From positions 8,538,501-8,602,500 of the forward strand of contig NZ_JAUSUZ010000001.1 of the NCBI RefSeq assembly GCF_030813715.1: 64,000 bases of DNA, written 5' to 3'. The DNA comes from Catenuloplanes indicus. GTDB taxonomy: Bacteria > Actinomycetota > Actinomycetes > Mycobacteriales > Micromonosporaceae. The notes beneath the pieces are model-generated. The model saw only the letters and a list, made by a program, of their open reading frames with translations, ran no database searches and was not told the origin of the DNA. Shown here in pieces: positions 1 through 8,888 of the stretch (position 1 is the first letter of the stretch; each line of letters begins with the position of its first letter). Position numbers and translations under genes: made by a program.

Positions 1-2
1 CC

Positions 3-419
3 GGCAAGTCGGTGACGGTCACGGCCACGCTCACCGGGAACGTCGAGCAGCCCGGCACGTACACCGCGGGCATCGGGATCAAGGAGAACACGCCGTACAC
101 CGTGGCGCCGGTGCCGGTCACGCTCACCGTCCAGCCGCCCAAGACCTGGGGCAAGCTGCTCGGCACCGTGACCGGGATCAACTGCCAGGGCGTCAGCGCA
201 CCGCTGGCCGGCGCCACCGTCCAGGTCGACTCGTGGGCGCAGTCGTTCACGTTCACCACGGACGCGACCGGTAAGTACGCGTACTGGCTGGACAACCGCA
301 ACAACCCGCTCACGCTGATCGTCGCGAAGGACGGCTGGAAGCCCCAGACGAAGACCGCGAAGATCAACACGAGTTCGCCGACCACGGTCGACTGGGCCCT
401 GCGCCCGACCACCTGCTGA
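3..419 (+). CDS. C-terminal fragment of secreted protein with carboxypeptidase-regulatory-like domain
   Basis: The reading frame is open from the left edge, so the gene starts outside the window and only its last 138 codons are seen. Residues about 1-45 look like the end of an Ig-like beta domain. After a PP linker comes a domain (GVSAPLAGATVQV, then TDATGKYAYWLD and ending DWALRP) with the pattern of the carboxypeptidase regulatory-like fold. In actinomycetes this combination often ends subtilisin-like secreted proteases, but no catalytic part is visible, so that is only a guess. A strong hairpin follows the stop codon. Confidence 0.75.
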   Translation, partial: GKSVTVTATLTGNVEQPGTYTAGIGIKENTPYTVAPVPVTLTVQPPKTWGKLLGTVTGINCQGVSAPLAGATVQVDSWAQSFTFTTDATGKYAYWLDNRNNPLTLIVAKDGWKPQTKTAKINTSSPTTVDWALRPTTC

Positions 420-435
420 CACTCGGTCCCCTCAC

Positions 436-471
436 GGGCCCGTCCCCTGCCGCGCGGCGGGGGGCGGGCCC
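436..471 (+). terminator. GC-rich hairpin terminator
   Basis: The arms at 436-452 and 455-471 pair over 17 positions with two G-T wobbles and a very short loop. It sits 17 nt after the stop codon of the upstream partial gene. It lacks a strong T tract, as is usual in high-GC actinomycetes. Confidence 0.65.
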
Positions 472-674
472 TTCCCTGTGGCGCTCGTCACGTCACGCTT
501 TCGGGCCGGCCTGGGACGCATAGACGCAGGTGGCTCGCGTCGACGTCCCCAAAAAGGTGACCTTTCGGCTTAAGAGAACGGAAAACCTCATAGCGGGCAG
601 GCGTGCTAACGTTCCGGCCACCAGCACTTGGGAACGCTCCCAGTCACCCCAAAGCACCTCATATAGGGATCGCC

Positions 675-1961
675 ATGACTTCTGTCATCGTGGCCGCCAC
701 GCCCTTCCACGGACACGTCACCCCGCTTCTCACCACCGCCACCGATCTGGCCGCCCGCGGCCACGACGTGCTGTTCCTGACCGGCGCGCGATACGCCGGC
801 CGGGTCCGCGCGGCCGGACTGCGGTTCGCCGCGCTCGACCCGGAGGCCGACTTCGACGACCGGGACATGGACGCCTCGTTCCCCGGCTTCGCGGACGTGC
901 CGCCCGGACCGGGACAGCACGCGTTCTTCTGGCAGCGCGTCTTCGCTGACGCGGCCGGGGCACAGCACCGGCAGCTGACCGCGCTGCTCACCGAGTTCCC
1001 CGCGGACGTACTGGTGCACGACACGATCTTTCTCGGCGCGCTGCCGTTCTCGCTCGCCGACCATCCCGGCCGGCCGGTCACCGTCTGCCTGGGCGTGCTG
1101 CCACCCATGCTGACCAGCGCGGACGCGCCGCCCTTCGGGCTCGGTGCGCCGTACACCGCGGACCGCGACCGGATCGGCGCGCTCAACACCGAGCTGCGCG
1201 AGGCGTACGCGGACATGCAGCGCGACATCGAGAAGACGTTTGCCGGCCTCGGTGTGCCGCTGCCCGGCTTCATCTTCGACTGCGCGGTCACCGCGCCCGA
1301 CCACTACCTCCAGCTCACCGTCCCGGCGTTCGAGTACCCGCGCGCGGACGCGCCCGCGTCGTTCCGGTGCGCCGGTGCGCTGCCGCCGTCGGCCGGTGGC
1401 GCCTACGATCCGCCGGACTGGTGGCCGCAGCTGGGTGCCGGACGGCCGGTGGTCGTGGTCACCCAGGGCACGCTCGCCAACGACGACCTGACCGAACTGA
1501 TCGTCCCGGCGATGCGCGGACTGGACGGACTGGACGCGCTGGTCGTGGCCGCCACCGCGCGCCCGGACGGCCCGGCCGAGGTGCACCGGCTGCTGCCGGA
1601 CCGGCCGGGCAACGCCCGGGTGGAGGGCTACATCCCGTTCGACCTGCTGCTGCCGTACGCGGACGTGCTGGTCACCAACGGTGGGTACGGCGGCGTGCAC
1701 ACCGCGCTGCACCACGGCGTACCGCTGGTGGTGGCCGGCGACACCGAGGACAAGGCCGAGGTCGCCGCGCGCGTCGCCTGGTCCGGCGTCGGCGTGGACC
1801 TGCGCACCGGCCGGCCCGCACCGGAGCGGGTGCGGGACGCGGTCCGCACCGTGCTGAGCGACGCGGCGTACCGGCAGCACGCGCGGGCCATGCGCGACGA
1901 GTTCGCCCGGCACGACCCGCTCCAGGCGCTCGCGGCGGTGGTCGGCGGGGCGGCCCGGTGA
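675..1961 (+). CDS. MGT-family (UGT/GT1-like) glycosyltransferase
   Basis: A 428-residue protein of the macrolide glycosyltransferase type (GT-B fold), expected to move an activated sugar onto a small-molecule acceptor in the cytoplasm. The N terminus (VIVAATPFHGHVTPLL) is the usual first beta strand and acceptor-side loop. The C-terminal half carries the nucleotide-sugar-binding pattern TNGGYGGVHTALHHGVPLV. Earlier in-frame starts at 603 give an implausible N-terminal extension, so the ATG at 675 was chosen. Its TGA overlaps the GTG of the decarboxylase by 4 nt, so it is the first gene of a coupled five-gene operon ending at 7537. Sugar and acceptor are unknown. Confidence 0.85.
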   Translation: MTSVIVAATPFHGHVTPLLTTATDLAARGHDVLFLTGARYAGRVRAAGLRFAALDPEADFDDRDMDASFPGFADVPPGPGQHAFFWQRVFADAAGAQHRQLTALLTEFPADVLVHDTIFLGALPFSLADHPGRPVTVCLGVLPPMLTSADAPPFGLGAPYTADRDRIGALNTELREAYADMQRDIEKTFAGLGVPLPGFIFDCAVTAPDHYLQLTVPAFEYPRADAPASFRCAGALPPSAGGAYDPPDWWPQLGAGRPVVVVTQGTLANDDLTELIVPAMRGLDGLDALVVAATARPDGPAEVHRLLPDRPGNARVEGYIPFDLLLPYADVLVTNGGYGGVHTALHHGVPLVVAGDTEDKAEVAARVAWSGVGVDLRTGRPAPERVRDAVRTVLSDAAYRQHARAMRDEFARHDPLQALAAVVGGAAR

Positions 1962-3091
1962 CCGACGCGCTGCTCGCCGAGCGGCTGCTCGCGCTGATCG
2001 CGGCGGAACAGACCAAGGTCGGCTTCCCCGGCTGGTCCGCGCCGCTGCCGGCCGTGCTCACCGCGTTCTTCGCCTACGAGCTGAACAACTACGGCGACCC
2101 GGGCACCGACCCGGTGTTCGCCTGGCATACCAAGGACCTGGAGCGCGAGCTGGTCGGCGAGCTGGCCGACGTGTTCGGCGCCGCACCGGACCAGCGCTGG
2201 GGCTACGTCACCGCAGGCGGCGGCGAGGGCGTGCTGGCCGGGCTGTGGGAGGCCCGCCGCCGCCACCCCGGCGCCCGTGTCTACCACTCCACGGCCGCGC
2301 ACGCGAGTGTGGCCCGCGCGGCCGACCTGCTGCGGATGGAGGCGGTCGCGGTACCGGCCGGCGCCCGCGGCGAGATGGACTACCCGGCGCTGGAACGGCT
2401 CGTGCGCGGCCGGCCCGCGATCGTGCTGGCCACCGTCGGCACCACGCTGACCGAGGCGGTCGACGACGTGCCGCGGATCCGGGCCGCGCTGCACCGGGCC
2501 GGCGCCACCGGCGGCTACGTGCACGCGGACGCGGCGCTGGCCGGGCTGCCGCTCGCGCTGGCCAGCGCGGGGCCGCCACCGTTCGGGCTGGCCGGCGCCG
2601 GAGCGGACAGCGTGTCGATCAGCGGGCACAAGTTCCTCGGCGTGCCGTTCCCGTGCGGCGTCTACCTGGCCCGCCGCGGACCCGGCGTCGCCGCGGACAC
2701 CGGCGACCTGATGTGCGGCGCGCCGGACGCGCTCAGCAGCTCGCGCAGCGGGCACGCCGCACTGATCCTCTGGTACCTGCTGCGCCGGCACGGCCGGGAC
2801 GGGCTGCGCGAGCTGGCCGACCGCGGCCGGTCCACGGCCGAGTACGCCGAGCGTGCGCTCACGGCCGCCGGCTGGCCGGCCTGGCGCGCGCATCCGCAGG
2901 CCCGGACCGTCGTGTTCGCCACGCCGCCGCACCCGGTACCGCTCGACTGGCCGATGCCGTCGGTCGGCGGCCTCAGCCACATCGTGTGCACACCGGGCGT
3001 CACCCGTGCCCGGATCGACCTCTTCGTCACAGCGGTCGCCGAGGCCGCGCACGCACAACCCAGGAGCGAACTGGTATGTCAACCGAACTGA
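1958..3091 (+). CDS. PLP-dependent histidine-decarboxylase-like enzyme
   Basis: A 377-residue group II pyridoxal-phosphate decarboxylase. The PLP lysine is in SISGHKFLG (K225), preceded by the PLP-stacking/aspartate motif YVHADAALAG and the strand GYVTAGGGEGV. Length and motif spacing match the roughly 378-residue bacterial PLP histidine decarboxylases (Morganella type), including the later SRSGH element. Histidine to histamine is therefore the best guess, but related serine or other amino-acid decarboxylases cannot be excluded. It starts with GTG inside the stop region of the upstream glycosyltransferase and overlaps the next gene by 16 nt. The operon context suggests it makes an amine building block that is then glycosylated and exported. 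Confidence 0.82.
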   Translation: MTDALLAERLLALIAAEQTKVGFPGWSAPLPAVLTAFFAYELNNYGDPGTDPVFAWHTKDLERELVGELADVFGAAPDQRWGYVTAGGGEGVLAGLWEARRRHPGARVYHSTAAHASVARAADLLRMEAVAVPAGARGEMDYPALERLVRGRPAIVLATVGTTLTEAVDDVPRIRAALHRAGATGGYVHADAALAGLPLALASAGPPPFGLAGAGADSVSISGHKFLGVPFPCGVYLARRGPGVAADTGDLMCGAPDALSSSRSGHAALILWYLLRRHGRDGLRELADRGRSTAEYAERALTAAGWPAWRAHPQARTVVFATPPHPVPLDWPMPSVGGLSHIVCTPGVTRARIDLFVTAVAEAAHAQPRSELVCQPN

Positions 3092-3981
3092 GCGCCAGCG
3101 TGATCATCCCGACCTACAACCGGGCCGCGCTGCTCGGGTACACGCTGGAGTCGCTGGCCCGGCAGGACCTGCCGGCCGGCCGGTTCGAGGTGATCGTGGC
3201 CGACGACGGCTCCACCGACGACACCCCGGCCGTGGTCGACGCGTACCGTGACCGGCTGGACCTGAGCCACCACGTCCAGCCGGACGAGGGCTACCGGGTG
3301 TCCGCCGCGCGCAACCTCGGGCTGTCGCACGCCCGCGGCGACGTCAGCGTGTTCCTCGACTCCGGCGTGCTGGCGCATCCGGGCCTGGTCCGCGCGCACG
3401 TCGAGCGGCACGGCCGGGGCGGGGGCGAGGTGGCCGTGATCGGGTACGTCTGGGGCTTCAACCTGGACAACGAGGACGCCGCCACGATCATCGGGCTGAT
3501 CGACCCGTCCGACGCGGCGGCCGCGATCGCCACGCTCGCCGCGGACGGGCGCTGGCCGGACATGCGCGAGGAGTTCTACCGGCGCCACCACGACGACATC
3601 GCGGGCCTGCCCGCGCCGTGGACCGTGTTCTGGAGCTGCAACGTCTCGGTCCGTACCGCGCTGGCCCGCGCGGCGGGCGGGTTCGACGAGCACTTCCGCA
3701 GCTGGGGCGGCGAGGACGTGGACTTCGGCATCCGGCTGCACCTGGCCGGTGCCCGGTTCGAGATCAGCCGCGAGGCCGCCGCGCTGCACCACCCGCACGA
3801 GAAGGTGTTCGCCGACAACCTGGCCACGCTGATCCCGAACTACCTGCACATCGTGGCGAAGTACCCGACGCCGCTGATCCGGCTGCTGCCCGCGGTGCCG
3901 ACCATCAGCCCGTTCAACCTCAACGACGTCGCCGCGTTCCTCGACCTGCCGCGCTGCGCCGACGTGCTGGCCGGGCGATGA
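3076..3981 (+). CDS. Family 2 glycosyltransferase with galactosyltransferase-type C-terminal domain
   Basis: A 301-residue GT-A protein. SVIIPTYNRAALL and VADDGSTDDT are the classic GT2 nucleotide-sugar-binding start, and FLDSG takes the place of the metal-binding DxD region. The C-terminal GGFDEHFRSWGGEDVDFGI is the conserved Glyco_transf_7C segment, where the ED pair normally holds the catalytic base. The start ATG overlaps the decarboxylase end by 16 nt, and the TGA overlaps the next ATG (ATGA). Being the second glycosyltransferase of the operon, it implies a product with two sugars or a modified glycan. Acceptor unknown. Confidence 0.83.
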   Translation: MSTELSASVIIPTYNRAALLGYTLESLARQDLPAGRFEVIVADDGSTDDTPAVVDAYRDRLDLSHHVQPDEGYRVSAARNLGLSHARGDVSVFLDSGVLAHPGLVRAHVERHGRGGGEVAVIGYVWGFNLDNEDAATIIGLIDPSDAAAAIATLAADGRWPDMREEFYRRHHDDIAGLPAPWTVFWSCNVSVRTALARAAGGFDEHFRSWGGEDVDFGIRLHLAGARFEISREAAALHHPHEKVFADNLATLIPNYLHIVAKYPTPLIRLLPAVPTISPFNLNDVAAFLDLPRCADVLAGR

Positions 3982-5780
3982 CCGCGGCGCTCCGGGTGAG
4001 CACCGCGGCGCTGCGGGTCGTGCCGCTCGCCGGTGCCGGGACGGTGGCCGGGCTGACCGCGACCGCGCTCGTCGCCGGCGTGCTCCCGGTGCTGTTCGCG
4101 GTGGCCGGCAGCCAGGTCCTCGGCGCCTCGGCCGGGCCGGTGCGAGGCCCGCGGCTGCTGGTCTGGTTCGTGGTCGCGACCGGCGCGCTGCTGCTCCGCG
4201 AGGTGCTGGCGCAGCTGCAGACGGCGCTGGCCGAGCTGGCCGCGCGCCGGATCGACGGCGCGGTGACCGCGCGGATGATGAATGCCGCGCTCGCCGGCCC
4301 CGGCCTCACGCCGCTGACCCGGCCGGCCACCGTGGACGCGCTCCGGATCGCCGCGCGCGAACTGGAGGAGGGTGTGCGCAGTCCCGGGCAGGCGGGCGCG
4401 GCCGCGGTCGTGCTGCTCGCCCGGGTGGTGGAGTGGGCCGGCTACTGCCTCTGCGTCGCGGTCGCGTTCGCCTGGTGGGCCGGCCCCGTGCTGGCCGGTG
4501 TGGTCCTGTTGTTCCGGCACGCCCAGCGGTACGGCCTGCGTCGCTACGCCGCGGCCCGGGACGCGCTGGCCGGCCCGGAACGGGAGATCGACTACCTGCG
4601 GCGGCTGTCCGTCGCGCCGGACGCCGGCAAGGAGATCCGGGTCTTCGGGCTCGGCGGCTGGCTGCACGAGCGGCTCGGCGCCGCCTACCACGCCTGGCTG
4701 ACCCCGCTCTGGGCGGCACGCCGGGCCGCCTACCTGGCACCGTTCTACCGGGTCACCGCGGTCGGCGTACCCGCCGTGGCCCTGGTCCTGGCCGCGCTCG
4801 GCGCGACCGGCGGGCACCTGCCCGCCACCGCGTTCTTCCTGACGGTGCTCGCCACGCTCGGCGCGGTCCGGCTCGGCGAGTTCTACCCGGAGGTGGACCT
4901 GCAGCTCACGGTCGGGATGCGCGCGTACGACGCGGTCGGCCGCTTCGTCCGGCAGGCCGGCGACCCCGCACCGGCCGGGTCCGGCCCGGCGCCCGGCGTG
5001 CGGGACGCGATCCGGTTCGACGGCGTGAGCTTCGCCTACCCCGGCCGGGACCGGCCGGTGCTGAACCGGCTCGACCTCACGCTGCCGGCCGGGCGGTGCA
5101 CCGCGATCGTCGGCGTGAACGGCGCGGGCAAGTCCACGCTGATCAAACTGCTGTCCCGGCTGCACGACCCGGACAGCGGCCGGATCCTGGTCGACGGCAT
5201 GGACCTGGCCGGCATCGACGTCGCGGCCTGGCGGCGCCGGATCGCGGTCACGTTCCAGGACTTCGCCCGGTACGAGACGTCCGCGGCGGACAACATCGGG
5301 CTCGGCGCCGCGGATTTCCTCGACGACCGGGCCGGGATCCGGGCCGCGGCCGAGGCGGCCGGGATCGCCGCCGACCTGGACCGGCTGCCCGCGGGGCTGG
5401 ACACGCCGCTCGCGCCGCACCTGACCGGCGGGACCGGCCTGTCCGGCGGCCAGTGGCAGCGGATCGCGCTGGCCCGGGCCGTGTTCGCGCTCCGGCACGG
5501 CGCCCGTGTGCTGGTCCTCGACGAGCCCACGGCCAGCCTGGACGTCCGCACCGAGGCCCGGTTCTTCGACGAGTTCGCCACGCTGACCCGGGGCGCGACC
5601 ACCGTGCTGGTGTCGCACCGGTTCGCCACCGTCCGGCACGCCGACCACATCGTGGTCCTGGCCGAGGGCCGGGTCGCCGAACGCGGCACCCACGACGAGC
5701 TGATCGCGCGCGGCGGCCACTACGCGCGGATGTACGGCCTGCAGGCCGCCCGCTTCGACGACCGGCAGGTACCCGCATGA
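3978..5780 (+). CDS. ABC exporter half-transporter (TMD-NBD), first of a pair
   Basis: A 600-residue fused exporter: hydrophobic membrane segments over roughly residues 10-320, then an ATPase domain with Walker A GVNGAGKST (about 379-387), Q-loop TFQDFARY, signature LSGGQWQR (about 487), Walker B LVLDEPTASLD (about 512) and switch His in SHRFATV. All catalytic elements are present. It starts by a 4-nt overlap with the GT2 gene and ends by a 4-nt overlap with a second, similar exporter. The two halves probably form a heterodimer that exports the operon product or a drug. Substrate unknown. Confidence 0.88.
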   Translation: MTAALRVSTAALRVVPLAGAGTVAGLTATALVAGVLPVLFAVAGSQVLGASAGPVRGPRLLVWFVVATGALLLREVLAQLQTALAELAARRIDGAVTARMMNAALAGPGLTPLTRPATVDALRIAARELEEGVRSPGQAGAAAVVLLARVVEWAGYCLCVAVAFAWWAGPVLAGVVLLFRHAQRYGLRRYAAARDALAGPEREIDYLRRLSVAPDAGKEIRVFGLGGWLHERLGAAYHAWLTPLWAARRAAYLAPFYRVTAVGVPAVALVLAALGATGGHLPATAFFLTVLATLGAVRLGEFYPEVDLQLTVGMRAYDAVGRFVRQAGDPAPAGSGPAPGVRDAIRFDGVSFAYPGRDRPVLNRLDLTLPAGRCTAIVGVNGAGKSTLIKLLSRLHDPDSGRILVDGMDLAGIDVAAWRRRIAVTFQDFARYETSAADNIGLGAADFLDDRAGIRAAAEAAGIAADLDRLPAGLDTPLAPHLTGGTGLSGGQWQRIALARAVFALRHGARVLVLDEPTASLDVRTEARFFDEFATLTRGATTVLVSHRFATVRHADHIVVLAEGRVAERGTHDELIARGGHYARMYGLQAARFDDRQVPA

Positions 5781-7537
5781 TCTCCACGGCCGTCCTGCTG
5801 CTGCGCAACGCGTGGCGTGCCGACCCGCGCCGCATCCTGACCGCGGCCGGTTTCGCGCTCGGCGGCGCGCTGGCCGGCCCGCTGATCGCGGCCGCGCTCG
5901 CCACGATGACCGGCGCGGTGCTCACCGGCCGCCCCGCGGTCGCGGCCGCGGCCGGTGCCGCCGTGGCCGTGCTGGCCGTGGCCGCGCTGACGTGCAGTCA
6001 CTTCGGCCACGTCTTCTGGTTCGAACTGTCCGAACTGGCCGAGCTCGACTTCGACCGGGACCTGGCCGCGCTCTCCAACGGCTCGGACGGCATCGCGCAC
6101 CACGAGCGCGCGGAGCTGGCCGACCGGTTCACGCTGTTGCAGCGGGAGAGCCGGCAGTTCCACACCGGGCTGGGCGCGGTGCTCGGCCTCGGCGGGCTGC
6201 TGCTGGCCGTGCCGGTCACCGCGGTGCTGCTCGCCCGGGTCAGCCCGCTGCTGCTGTTCCTGCCGCTGGCGGTGCTGCCGCCGCTGGCCGCGGCCCGGCT
6301 GGCCGAGCGGGTGCTGGACCGGTCCCGGACCGCGGCGGCCGAGCCGATCCGGGTGGCGCGGCACCTGTTCGGGCTGGTCACCTCCGTGCAGTACGCCGGT
6401 GAACTGCGCGTCGCCGGCGCGGGCGGGCACCTGCTGGACCGGCACGCGGCGCTGTGGCGCACCGCCACCGGCCGGCTCACCGCGGGCCAGGTGCGCGCCG
6501 CCGGCATCCGCGCGGCCGGTCAGGCACTGTTCGCGCTGGCGTACGGCGCGGCCGTGCTGGTCGCGGTCGACCGGGCCGCCGGCGCCGGGACCGTGGTGCT
6601 CGTGGTCGCGCTGGCCGTGCAGGTCAACGCGCAGGTCACCAGCGCGGTGGCGCTGGTGCGGGACCTGCAGCGGATCGACACCGCGTACCGGCACGCGGAC
6701 GAGGTGCGGGCCGCGGTCGCGGGCACCGGCGGTACCGGCGACGGCGAGGTGCCGGACCGGCTGCGGGCCGGCATCACCCTCGACGGCGTCTCGTTCCGGC
6801 GGCCGGGCGCGGACCGGCCGGTGCTCTCCGACGTGCACCTGACGCTGCCGGCCGGTGCCACGGTCGCGGTGATCGGCGAGAACGGGGCCGGCAAGTCGAC
6901 GCTGATCAAGCTGTTGTGCGGCCTGTACCGGCCGACCACCGGCCGGATCCTGATCGACGGCGTGGACCTGCGGGACATCCCGGCGGCCCGCTGGCGGGAG
7001 CGGCTGTCGGCCGGTTTCCAGGACCACGTCCGCTTCGAGTTCCCGGTCCGGGAGGCAGTGGGCGTGGGCGACCTGCCGCGGCTCGGCGACGAGCCGGCGG
7101 TACGCGACGCGCTGTCCCGGGCCGGGGCCGAGGCGCTGGTGGACGCGCTCCCGCGTGGCCTGGACTCGCCGCTGGGCACCGCCCACGCCGACGGCACCGG
7201 GCTGTCCGGCGGGCAGTGGCAGCGGCTGGCGCTCGGGCGGGCGTTCATGCGGCGTACCCCGCTGCTGCTGGTCCTGGACGAGCCCGCGTCCGCGCTTGAC
7301 CCGGACGCCGAGCACCGGCTGTTCGACCGGTACGCGGCACAGGCCTCGGCGGTCGCGGCGCGGGCCGGTGCGATCACCGTGTTCGTCTCGCACCGGTTCT
7401 CCACCGTGCGCACCGCCGACCTGATCGTGGTGCTGCGCGACGGCCGGGTCGCCGAGGCCGGTGATCACGACAGCCTGCTGGCCGCGGGCGGCGCGTACGC
7501 GGCGCTCTACGCCGTGCAGGCCGCCGCGTACCGCTGA
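5777..7537 (+). CDS. ABC exporter half-transporter (TMD-NBD), second of a pair
   Basis: A 586-residue partner of the preceding exporter, with the same plan: N-terminal membrane domain, Walker A GENGAGKST (about 367-375), FQDHVRF Q-loop, LSGGQWQR signature, Walker B LLVLDEPASALD and SHRFSTV switch. Both nucleotide-binding domains look active, so there is no sign of the degenerate-site asymmetry seen in some heterodimers. It is the last gene of the 675-7537 operon. Only 4 nt separate its stop from the stop of the convergent regulator gene. Confidence 0.88.
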   Translation: MISTAVLLLRNAWRADPRRILTAAGFALGGALAGPLIAAALATMTGAVLTGRPAVAAAAGAAVAVLAVAALTCSHFGHVFWFELSELAELDFDRDLAALSNGSDGIAHHERAELADRFTLLQRESRQFHTGLGAVLGLGGLLLAVPVTAVLLARVSPLLLFLPLAVLPPLAAARLAERVLDRSRTAAAEPIRVARHLFGLVTSVQYAGELRVAGAGGHLLDRHAALWRTATGRLTAGQVRAAGIRAAGQALFALAYGAAVLVAVDRAAGAGTVVLVVALAVQVNAQVTSAVALVRDLQRIDTAYRHADEVRAAVAGTGGTGDGEVPDRLRAGITLDGVSFRRPGADRPVLSDVHLTLPAGATVAVIGENGAGKSTLIKLLCGLYRPTTGRILIDGVDLRDIPAARWRERLSAGFQDHVRFEFPVREAVGVGDLPRLGDEPAVRDALSRAGAEALVDALPRGLDSPLGTAHADGTGLSGGQWQRLALGRAFMRRTPLLLVLDEPASALDPDAEHRLFDRYAAQASAVAARAGAITVFVSHRFSTVRTADLIVVLRDGRVAEAGDHDSLLAAGGAYAALYAVQAAAYR

Positions 7538-7541
7538 GGCC

Positions 7542-8060
7542 TCAGTGCGAGGCGTAGCGGAAGCCGACGCCGCGCACCGAGAGGATGCGGGCCGAGGTAC
7601 CCAGCCCGGCCAGCTTGCGACGGACGCGGCGGACCACGGAGTGCAGGTCGGAGCCGCGGCCGAGGTGCTCGTTGCCCCAGACCTCAAGGTGCAGCTGCTT
7701 GTACGTCCACACCTGGCCGGGCGAGCCGACCAGACAGTTCAGGAAGTCGTGCTCCAGCGGCGTGAGGCCGACCTCGCGGTCCTGCCAGCGCAGCACGCGC
7801 CGGTCCGAGTCGACGCGCAGCGCCGGTGGCTCACCGGCGGTGGGCCGGACCGGGGCGGCCGGCACCGGCGCGGCCGCGGCCAGCGTCGTGATCATGGTCG
7901 ACTCGGGCGAGCCGACGATGTCCAGGAACCGCCGGGCCTGGTCGACGCTGGAGACGATCAGGAAGGCCTCGGTGTCGCCGAGCAGCCGGGCCAGGCGGCG
8001 ACGGTCGTCCGGCGTGGCCGCGATTCCGATGGTCAATGATGTGACCGGGATCTCCGACAT
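7542..8060 (-). CDS. Winged-helix (OmpR/PhoB-type) transcriptional regulator
   Basis: A 172-residue protein. Residues about 85-172 are a Trans_reg_C winged helix: LTPLEHDFLNCLVGSPGQVW, then SVVRRVRRKLAG in the recognition-helix region and the wing ILSVRGVGFRY. The N-terminal about 60 residues resemble the start of a receiver domain but are too short and lack a clear phosphorylation Asp, so it may be an orphan, unphosphorylated regulator. ATG at 8060 was preferred over 8114 because GGAGGT lies 5 nt upstream. It converges with the glycosyltransferase/exporter operon and may regulate it. Confidence 0.8.
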   Translation of the reverse strand: MSEIPVTSLTIGIAATPDDRRRLARLLGDTEAFLIVSSVDQARRFLDIVGSPESTMITTLAAAAPVPAAPVRPTAGEPPALRVDSDRRVLRWQDREVGLTPLEHDFLNCLVGSPGQVWTYKQLHLEVWGNEHLGRGSDLHSVVRRVRRKLAGLGTSARILSVRGVGFRYASH

Positions 8061-8347
8061 GCCGCACCTCCGGAATTCCCCGGAAACCGGGAGCAACGCT
8101 GTGATGGCGATCAATTGGCATGGACCCTAATCCCGGATTGTCACGTGCCGGTTAAGAAACTCCTGGTCTGGCGCCTGTTGTTGTCGTGTGTCCGACACGC
8201 AGCGACGAATTGGAATGCTTCGATTTTCACATGCACAAAATAGCAGCCAATGCGTATTGGATCGCCGCAGAAGGGGTATGTGACCGGTCACCGCGGGGCC
8301 GCCACGGCCCGCGGCATGCCGTACCGGAACGTACGTGAGGAGCTGCC
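8061..8347. promoter_or_regulatory. Divergent intergenic region between regulator and hibernation factor
   Basis: This 287-bp gap between two divergent genes is clearly richer in A and T than its surroundings, especially about 8130-8260. It must hold promoters for both genes. A short inverted repeat (GTGTC/GACAC, about 8189-8200) is visible. I cannot assign -35/-10 boxes with confidence. Confidence 0.4.
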
Positions 8348-8758
8348 ATGACTACCGCCGCGAGCCCGGCCACCGTCGCCACCTGTCTGCGGGTCGGCGC
8401 CGGATTCTCCCAGGGGGACCGGAACTGGATCGCCGAGCAGTTCGCCACGCTGGACGCGCGCCTCGCCTCGTTCGACGTCGACGCCACCGAGCTGGAGGTG
8501 TCGGTCAAGGACCGCGAGGCGAAGGGCCAGAAGGTCACGCTGGAGTGCTGGATCGCCGGCCGCCCGAAGATCGTCACCACCTCGGCCGAGGAGGACCTGC
8601 ACGCCGCGCTGAACGACGTGCGTGACGACCTGCGCCGCAAGCTCAACGACCAGAAGTCCCGCCAGGAGCCGCGGAACAACCGCCACCTGCGCGAGGGACG
8701 GCCGGAGATCGAGGAGCCGGAGCTGATCCCGGCCGAGGGCCTGCCGGCCCGCGACTGA
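8348..8758 (+). CDS. Ribosome hibernation-promoting factor (HPF/RaiA, S30AE family)
   Basis: A 136-residue protein with the S30AE beta-alpha-beta layout: IAEQFATLDARLASFDVD, then ELEVSVKDREAKGQKVTLEC and the acidic/basic helix AAEEDLHAALNDVRDDL-like stretch (here TTSAEEDLHAALNDV) followed by RRKLNDQK. Members bind the small ribosomal subunit in stationary phase and block translation. It has only a short basic/acidic tail rather than the second domain of long HPF. It is monocistronic, with a hairpin terminator 20 nt downstream. Confidence 0.72.
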   Translation: MTTAASPATVATCLRVGAGFSQGDRNWIAEQFATLDARLASFDVDATELEVSVKDREAKGQKVTLECWIAGRPKIVTTSAEEDLHAALNDVRDDLRRKLNDQKSRQEPRNNRHLREGRPEIEEPELIPAEGLPARD

Positions 8759-8777
8759 CACCCCGCGGTACGGACCA

Positions 8778-8809
8778 GAGGGCTCCGGCGCACGCTCGCC
8801 GGGGCCCTC
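8778..8809 (+). terminator. Hairpin terminator after the hibernation factor gene
   Basis: Arms 8778-8790 and 8797-8809 pair at 13 positions (one G-T) around a 6-nt loop. Confidence 0.65.
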
Positions 8810-8888
8810 CGCCGGACGCCGCCCGCCGCATGGCACCGTCTCCCTCGAGACCTCCGACGGCCGGGGGCGACCGAGGAGTTCCGCGACG

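Noticed and set aside
530-949. Plus-strand frames starting at 530 and 603 before the first glycosyltransferase
   Set aside because: 530 is Arg/His-rich noise in another frame; 603 only adds an unconserved leader to the glycosyltransferase, whose homology begins at the ATG at 675.
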